Below, piece after piece: positions 16,123 through 20,200 of a DNA stretch of 20,200 bases. A program made the translations under genes and the position numbers. Position 1 is the first letter of the stretch. Each line of letters begins with the position of its first letter. This DNA comes from JAFMKE01 sp047621945 (GTDB lineage: Bacteria > Bacteroidota > Bacteroidia > Chitinophagales > UBA8649): assembly GCA_047621945.1 (NCBI GenBank), contig JBLHMK010000034.1, positions 1 through 20,200 of the forward strand, written 5' to 3'. The notes beneath the pieces are model-generated. The model had not been told where the DNA came from. It ran no database searches and saw only the letters and a list, made by a program, of their open reading frames with translations.

Positions 16123-16989
16123 ATGAACTCAATTAAAATAATTTTTAGCCTTGCATTTCTTAGTATTATACTCGCGTCATGCAGCAAGAAACAAGCCACA
16201 TTTGAAACAAACTTTAGTGGATTGGAAGACCTCGGACCCAATTTTAAATACGAAGGATGGTTAATTGTGAACGGCAATGCCAAGTCTGCAGGAATTTTCA
16301 CCGTAGATGCCTCTGAAGTAGTATCTGAATCCTCCTTTGAAATCAAAGAAAGTGATTTAAACAAAGCAGATCGTTATGTATTAACCATCGAACCTTTTCC
16401 AGACAGTGATGCAGGAGCAAGCTCTGTGCATATATTAGCGGGTGATTTTAGTGGAAACACGGCTAATCTAAGTGTTGGTCACGGAAGCGCAATAGGTTCA
16501 GCTTTTAATACAGTAACAGGTTCATACATTTTAGCAACTCCTACAGACGGCCCTGCAACTAATGAGAACAGCGGAGTATGGTTCTTGGACCCGAGTGGAC
16601 CTTCTGCTTCATTAGATTTACCTACCCTCAATGGAGGATGGCAATATGAAGGCTGGGCGGTGATTAATGGACAAGCTATTTCTACCGGCACATTTTTAGA
16701 TCCGAACGGAATAGACAGAGGCAATCCTTTTAGTGGAACGACTGGCTCTGCTCCACCTTTCCCTGGAGAAGATTTTTTATTAAATGCACCTAGCGGATTT
16801 AGTTTTCCAAGTGATTTATCTGATGGAACTATTGTAATTTCAGTGGAGCCACTTCCAGACAACAGTGCTGCACCATTTACATTAAAGCCACTAGTGGGAG
16901 CTGTGCCAACGGCTGCGGTTAGCGGAACTTCTTATACTTTAACAAATAATGCAAGCGCAACCAACCCTACTGGATCAATTTCTAGATAG
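16123..16989 (+). CDS. Lipoprotein with two anti-sigma-K-like domains
   Basis: This 288-residue protein starts with a lipoprotein signal ending in LASC (Cys20), so it is probably membrane-anchored on the periplasmic side or surface. Two similar domains follow, at about 40-145 and 173-273. Each begins with FKYEGWLIVNGNAKSAGIF or WQYEGWAVINGQAISTGTF and later has a strand of type YVLTIEPFPDSDAG or IVISVEPLPDNSAA. The pattern YEGW-x-(I/V)-NG-x-x-x-S-x-G-x-F ... EP-x-PD resembles the extracytoplasmic C-terminal domain of anti-sigma-K factors (RskA, PF10099). No zinc-binding anti-sigma domain, transmembrane helix or sigma-factor gene is present, so it is not a normal anti-sigma factor. Its own role is unknown. 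It lies 85 bp after the ArsC/Spx gene and is closed by a strong terminator. Confidence 0.7.
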   Translation: MNSIKIIFSLAFLSIILASCSKKQATFETNFSGLEDLGPNFKYEGWLIVNGNAKSAGIFTVDASEVVSESSFEIKESDLNKADRYVLTIEPFPDSDAGASSVHILAGDFSGNTANLSVGHGSAIGSAFNTVTGSYILATPTDGPATNENSGVWFLDPSGPSASLDLPTLNGGWQYEGWAVINGQAISTGTFLDPNGIDRGNPFSGTTGSAPPFPGEDFLLNAPSGFSFPSDLSDGTIVISVEPLPDNSAAPFTLKPLVGAVPTAAVSGTSYTLTNNASATNPTGSISR

Positions 16990-17006
16990 ACTAACTCTAA
17001 AGTTAT

Positions 17007-17040
17007 AAAAAGGGGCTCATTAAAATGAGCCCCTTTTTTA
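17007..17040. terminator. Strong bidirectional intrinsic terminator
   Basis: A perfect 9-bp stem, GGGGCTCAT (17012-17020) and ATGAGCCCC (17025-17033), closes a TAAA loop. It is flanked by AAAAA on the left and TTTTTT on the right, so it has a U-run in both directions. It serves the lipoprotein gene from the left and the convergent DUF2007/hppD message from the right. Confidence 0.9.
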
Positions 17041-17060
17041 TTTGTGTTATTCTAATTGAG

Positions 17061-17351
17061 TTAACTTTTTAGTTTACCAAACATCTTAAAGAGAAACTTA
17101 TCTAGCCATGTTGGCTCAAAGTCTGATGCATGGTAATGCCCAATTTCAATTAGGAAATTCATGGCTTGTGGATAATCCTCTTCTTCGACAAAGATCTTAA
17201 CACCATTCAAGCTTCCAGAAGAAAACTCTCTTAAAGCGTTGATGTGCTCATCTCTAATATGCGTAACAATGCCAATGTGTTCTAGCTTATTTCGAACCAT
17301 AGACATTTCTATCTCATTTGAAAATGAGGCTATTTGAACTAATTTTTTCAT
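17061..17351 (-). CDS. DUF2007 family small protein
   Basis: This 96-residue cytosolic protein has no signal peptide or membrane segment. The alternating pattern KLVQIASFSNEIEMSMVRNK (3-22), GVKIFVEEEDYPQAMNFLIE and a short acidic middle fit DUF2007 (PF09413), a small ferredoxin-like fold described as a putative signal-transducing domain. The biochemical role is unknown. It lies 32 bp downstream of hppD on the same strand and ends 20 bp before the shared terminator, so it is probably the last gene of the hppD message. The start is ATG at 17351. Confidence 0.75.
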   Translation of the reverse strand: MKKLVQIASFSNEIEMSMVRNKLEHIGIVTHIRDEHINALREFSSGSLNGVKIFVEEEDYPQAMNFLIEIGHYHASDFEPTWLDKFLFKMFGKLKS

Positions 17352-17383
17352 GATAAGGCCTGCTAATGTAATAAGAATATTAG

Positions 17384-18517
17384 TTATAATGTTCCTCTAT
17401 TGGCTTGTTCTCTTTCAATTGATTCAAATAAAGCTTTAAAATTTCCTTTTCCAAAAGACTGCGCACCTTCTCTTTGAATGATCTCAAAAAACATAGTAGG
17501 TCTATCTTGAACTGGTTTTGTGAAAATTTGTAAAAGATAACCTTCCTCATCTCTATCTACCAAGATATTTAATTCTTTTAATACCGCCACATCTTCTTTA
17601 ATATCTCCAACTCGGTCTAATAAATCGTCGTAGTAGGTGCCTGGAATTTCTAAGAACTCCACTCCTCTTCGTCTTAGCTCACCTACCGTATAGATAATAT
17701 CCTTCGATGCTACAGCAATATGTTGAACACCCGCACTTTGATAGAAATCAATATACTCTTCAATTTGCGATTTTTTCTTTCCTTTGGCTGGTTCGTTAAT
17801 TGGAAATTTCACATAGCCATTTCCATTACTAACCACCTTACTCATTAATGCAGTATACTCGGTAGAAATATCTTTATCATCAAAAGTTAGTAATAAGCCA
17901 AAGCCCATTACATCTTCATAAAATTTAACCCAATCATTCATTTTGCCTAACTCTACATTTCCCACACAGTGGTCGATATATTGAAGACCGATAGGTTTTA
18001 CTTCAAAGGTAGAAGCCTTTGCCTTAAAGCCTGGCATGAATGGACCGCTGTAATTTTTACGTTCAATAAACTTATGAATAGTCTCTCCGTAGGTTTGAAT
18101 TGCAGAAACCACTACTTCTCCAAATTCATCTTTAAGCACTGTAGGTTCTTGAACACTTACGGCACCTCTATCTGTTGTTTCTTTCCAACTATGTGTTGCA
18201 TCATCTACCCATAGGGCCAATACTTTCACACCATCACCATGCTTTGCTAAATGTGCATTGATTGGATTCTCAGGAGTTAATGCTGAAGTAATAACCAAAC
18301 GTAATTTCTCTTGTTGCAAAACGTAAGAAGTTTGTTCTTTGTTTCCAGTTTCTAAACCAGAATAAGCAACTACGTTAAATCCAAAAGCGGCTTGATAATA
18401 ATATGCTGACTGCTTAGCATTTCCAACATAGATTTCCACGTGATCTGTACCTAAAAGAGGTAAAAAATCTTGAGCATCAACCAATTTATTTTCATTTCCT
18501 GAAACAGTTCTTTCCAT
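17384..18517 (-). CDS. hppD: 4-hydroxyphenylpyruvate dioxygenase
   Basis: HppD converts 4-hydroxyphenylpyruvate, O2 and its own side-chain keto acid to homogentisate and CO2, the second step of aerobic tyrosine breakdown. The 377-residue length is typical. Both vicinal-oxygen-chelate domains are present. The N-terminal one has DHVEIYVGNAKQSAYYYQAAFGF. The C-terminal one holds the three iron ligands, His183 (YIDHCVGNV), His266 (GVQHIAVA) and Glu345 (MFFEIIQREG). The closing helix SFGKGNFKALFESIEREQ is intact. The start is ATG at 18517, with a -7 box TAACTTTG (minus strand) at 18543-18550. Homogentisate dioxygenase and fumarylacetoacetase, the next pathway enzymes, are not adjacent. A DUF2007 gene follows after 32 bp. 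Confidence 0.95.
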   Translation of the reverse strand: MERTVSGNENKLVDAQDFLPLLGTDHVEIYVGNAKQSAYYYQAAFGFNVVAYSGLETGNKEQTSYVLQQEKLRLVITSALTPENPINAHLAKHGDGVKVLALWVDDATHSWKETTDRGAVSVQEPTVLKDEFGEVVVSAIQTYGETIHKFIERKNYSGPFMPGFKAKASTFEVKPIGLQYIDHCVGNVELGKMNDWVKFYEDVMGFGLLLTFDDKDISTEYTALMSKVVSNGNGYVKFPINEPAKGKKKSQIEEYIDFYQSAGVQHIAVASKDIIYTVGELRRRGVEFLEIPGTYYDDLLDRVGDIKEDVAVLKELNILVDRDEEGYLLQIFTKPVQDRPTMFFEIIQREGAQSFGKGNFKALFESIEREQANRGTL

Positions 18518-18524
18518 AATTTTG
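18517..18524 (+). promoter_or_regulatory. Putative -7 box for the first secreted T9SS paralogue
   Basis: TAATTTTG matches TAnnTTTG exactly on the plus strand and overlaps the hppD start codon by one base. Initiation near 18531 gives a leader of about 7 nt before GTG 18538. Confidence 0.45.
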
Positions 18525-18537
18525 TTATATTTATTCT

Positions 18538-19317
18538 GTGGACAAAGTTACAAAAAAAATCAAGACTATTGGTCTATCGCTTTTCATTTGGGCAAGCTCT
18601 CTAAGCGCTGTATGGGGTCAAGAAAGCTATGATTTAAATGGAATATTTGAAGGTGAACACGTAGAATTTAGCATAGATGATCCCAATGACAGTTCAGTCT
18701 ATTTTTACAAATTCGACCTTGTTCAAGATAGTAAGCGAGTAACAGGGAAATCTTTCATTTACAATGATGATGGATATTATGCGGTTGTTCAGTTACGAGG
18801 ACTCCTGATTGAAAATGAATTTTACTTTGAAGAGTTTGGAACAATCGATGAGATTAATCCTGCTATTAATCATTGGTGTTATAACAGTGGCCATCTAAGT
18901 ATTACTGAAGAGGATGATAAGATTAGATTTCAAGGCTTTACAAAAAGCTACACGAAGAAATATGGTGCTTTTTGCAGGTCTGGATATACCAATATTTTCA
19001 AAGTAAGAGAGCCGGACCCCAATCAGTATGAATTGATTTCAGATGACTATTACATGGTTACGAATCTAATATTAAACCCCAATCCTACACGCTCAGAAAC
19101 TACTTTAAACTTTGAGCTACTAGAGGATGCCTGGACTATCTTAGAAGTTCGAGATTTACAAGGAGAGCTGATTCTAGAAACCCTTAATAGGCGTTTATTA
19201 GAGGGGGCTTATAGCTTTCCGATTGATCTATCTTTCCAACCAGATGGCATGTATATCGTAGAATTGATTGTTGATCGCACCTTGTATACTAAAGAACTCT
19301 GGAAAGGAAAATTTTAA
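18538..19317 (+). CDS. Secreted T9SS-sorted protein, paralogue A
   Basis: This 259-residue protein has a signal peptide (cleavage near GQ, residues 27-28), a compact N-terminal domain (about 31-157) and a T9SS type A sorting domain (about 175-259). The last part has LILNPNPTRSETTLNFEL, EVRDLQGELIL and DGMYIVELIVDRTLYTKELW. The N-terminal domain is beta-rich (FYKFDLVQDSKRVTGKSFI, YAVVQLRGLLIENEFYFEEF) and carries two cysteines, Cys114 in HWCYNSG and Cys146 in YGAFCRSGY, probably a disulfide. It resembles lipocalin-like domains I have seen in Bacteroidota secreted proteins, but I cannot name the family. The only start is GTG at 18538, since an in-frame stop lies seven codons upstream. The next gene encodes a paralogue with the same architecture. 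Confidence 0.8.
   Translation: MDKVTKKIKTIGLSLFIWASSLSAVWGQESYDLNGIFEGEHVEFSIDDPNDSSVYFYKFDLVQDSKRVTGKSFIYNDDGYYAVVQLRGLLIENEFYFEEFGTIDEINPAINHWCYNSGHLSITEEDDKIRFQGFTKSYTKKYGAFCRSGYTNIFKVREPDPNQYELISDDYYMVTNLILNPNPTRSETTLNFELLEDAWTILEVRDLQGELILETLNRRLLEGAYSFPIDLSFQPDGMYIVELIVDRTLYTKELWKGKF
18543..18550 (-). promoter_or_regulatory. Putative -7 box for hppD
   Basis: The minus strand reads TAACTTTG, an exact TAnnTTTG match. Initiation near 18536 gives a leader of about 19 nt before the hppD ATG. The box lies inside codons 2-5 of the divergent secreted-protein gene. Confidence 0.5.
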
Positions 19318-19375
19318 GGCCGTTTCAAATTTAAACTTCATCGTCCTCTGATTTTTTAACAATTCTTTTTTCTTA

Positions 19376-19423
19376 ATGCAAATCTTTTTCTGCAATTTTA
19401 TGGACAGCGATGTGCATTTGCAT
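19376..19423. repeat. 8-bp inverted repeat flanking the paralogue B promoter
   Basis: ATGCAAAT at 19376-19383 and its exact reverse complement ATTTGCAT at 19416-19423 are 32 bp apart. The right arm overlaps the -7-like TGCATTTG at 19413-19420. It could be an operator pair, or a chance match in AT-rich DNA. Confidence 0.3.
19413..19420 (+). promoter_or_regulatory. Possible -7 box for paralogue B
   Basis: TGCATTTG differs from TAnnTTTG at one base. Initiation near 19427 would leave a 24-nt leader before ATG 19451, which is preceded by CAGGAAAT. The 133-bp gap after paralogue A makes a separate promoter plausible. Confidence 0.3.
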
Positions 19424-19450
19424 CCTTAGATTGAACTTAAAACAGGAAAT

Positions 19451-20200
19451 ATGAAAAATATCAAACTCTTTACCGCTGCTTACCTTGTATTCTTTGTCTT
19501 GTTTACCAGCTTTGTTTTTGCGCAAAGCAGTAATGATTTGACAGGTGTATTTGAAGGTTTAAGAAAACAATACGACCCACATCATCGAACTTTCATCCAA
19601 GAATTTCAATATAAGTATGACTTGAAGCAAGATGGCAATCAGGTATATGGTGTTTCTACTATATTCAGTGAATCAGGTGATTATGCTGATGTAAAGATTA
19701 GAGGAATGGTTGTAGGTGATAAATTCTATTTTGAAGAGTATCAGATTATTGATGAAATCAAATCTACATATAGTGTTTGGTGTTATAAAACAGGTGAGTT
19801 GAATATTACCAGAGAAAACGGAATGGTGATGTTGTCTGGCGAAACGCAAAGCTACATGAGTAATTATGGAGCTCCTTGTACAGGTGGTTATACAGAAATT
19901 CTTAAAATGGATGATAGCGATGCTCCAATAAAAGATGCGAGTAAATTGCAAGATGCGCATATGCATGTGGACTTATATCCCAATCCAACCGCGGGAGAAG
20001 CTCAGATTTCTTTTGAGTTAAACAAGAAAAATAAAGTTAAAGTAGAGTTGTTTGATTTGTCAGGAAGATTAATTGCGACTCCTTTAGATGGTTCTTTAGG
20101 AAAAGGAATCCATCAAACTAAGGTTAATGTAGAAAAAGAAAGCACTGGTTTATTCATCGTCAAGTTAACAGTTGGCGACAAGTTCTATTCTAAAGAATTA
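19451..20200 (+). CDS. Secreted T9SS-sorted protein, paralogue B, 3' end cut by window
   Basis: The frame begins at ATG 19451 and is open for 250 codons to the last base, so only a few C-terminal residues are missing. A signal peptide ends near Ala24 (FVFA/QS). The N-terminal domain (about 29-152) matches paralogue A: VFEG, YDLKQDGNQVYGVST, DVKIRGMVVGDKFYFEEYQI, VWCYKTGELNIT and YGAPCTGGYTEI. Its two cysteines, Cys111 and Cys143, are 32 residues apart, exactly as in paralogue A. The T9SS type A domain is more canonical here: VDLYPNPTAGEAQISFEL (173-190), VELFDLSGRLIA and TGLFIVKLTVGDKFYSKEL. A disordered-looking linker (DDSDAPIKDASKLQDAH) separates the two domains. The function is unknown. 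Confidence 0.82.
   Translation, partial: MKNIKLFTAAYLVFFVLFTSFVFAQSSNDLTGVFEGLRKQYDPHHRTFIQEFQYKYDLKQDGNQVYGVSTIFSESGDYADVKIRGMVVGDKFYFEEYQIIDEIKSTYSVWCYKTGELNITRENGMVMLSGETQSYMSNYGAPCTGGYTEILKMDDSDAPIKDASKLQDAHMHVDLYPNPTAGEAQISFELNKKNKVKVELFDLSGRLIATPLDGSLGKGIHQTKVNVEKESTGLFIVKLTVGDKFYSKEL

Noticed and set aside
16479..16862. 127-codon open frame on the minus strand
   Set aside because: It lies fully antisense to the lipoprotein gene, has low-complexity Pro/Gly/Ser content mirrored from the sense repeats, and shows no start signal or family match.
19673..19966. 97-codon open frame on the minus strand
   Set aside because: It is antisense to paralogue B, whose conserved cysteines and sorting domain prove the plus-strand frame.

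Overview
The window looks like chromosomal DNA from an aerobic, low-GC member of the Bacteroidota, most likely a Flavobacteriales-type lineage. Evidence: it holds type IX secretion (T9SS) parts (a GldK/PorK lipoprotein and a PorP/SprF-like protein), three secreted proteins with T9SS C-terminal sorting domains, a fused alpha-beta 2-oxoacid dehydrogenase E1, frequent TTG/GTG starts without clear Shine-Dalgarno sites, and -7 boxes of the Bacteroidota TAnnTTTG type. I see no rRNA, tRNA, IS element, CRISPR array or phage gene. The content is mainly core chromosome.

Layout. (1) 1-5509, minus strand: a run read right to left as Omp85/BamA-like outer-membrane protein, DUF4271 membrane protein, hemD, porP/sprF-like, and gldK/porK, which leaves the window at base 1. 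(2) 5566-8290, plus strand: hemW (divergent from the first run), a cyclase-family hydrolase, and a di-iron fatty acid hydroxylase/sterol desaturase. (3) 8274-10253, minus strand: fused E1 alpha-beta subunit, overlapping the hydroxylase tail to tail by 17 bp. (4) 10254-10725: a non-coding stretch with a divergent promoter pair and the remnant of a YdeI/DUF1905-like gene. (5) 10726-16037, plus strand: a tight run ribD, EamA-type transporter, YigZ/IMPACT protein, T9SS-sorted zinc metalloprotease, sufE and an ArsC/Spx-family protein, with overlaps or gaps of 15 bp or less. (6) 16123-16989: a lipoprotein with two anti-sigma-K-like repeats, closed by a strong bidirectional terminator. (7) 17061-18517, minus strand: hppD followed by a DUF2007 gene. 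(8) 18538-20200, plus strand: two tandem paralogous secreted T9SS proteins, the second cut by the window end.

How they fit together. GldK and the PorP-like protein belong to the T9SS, and the metalloprotease and tandem paralogues are probable cargo of that system. HemD (tetrapyrrole synthesis) and HemW (heme chaperone) sit on either side of one short divergent promoter region. RibD, SufE and the E1 subunit serve flavin, Fe-S and acyl-CoA metabolism.

I found no convincing new multi-gene system. The items most worth a second look are the tandem secreted paralogues with an invariant cysteine pair, the lipoprotein made of two anti-sigma-K-like domains with no sigma factor beside it, the interlocked divergent promoters at hppD, and the decayed YdeI/DUF1905 gene.
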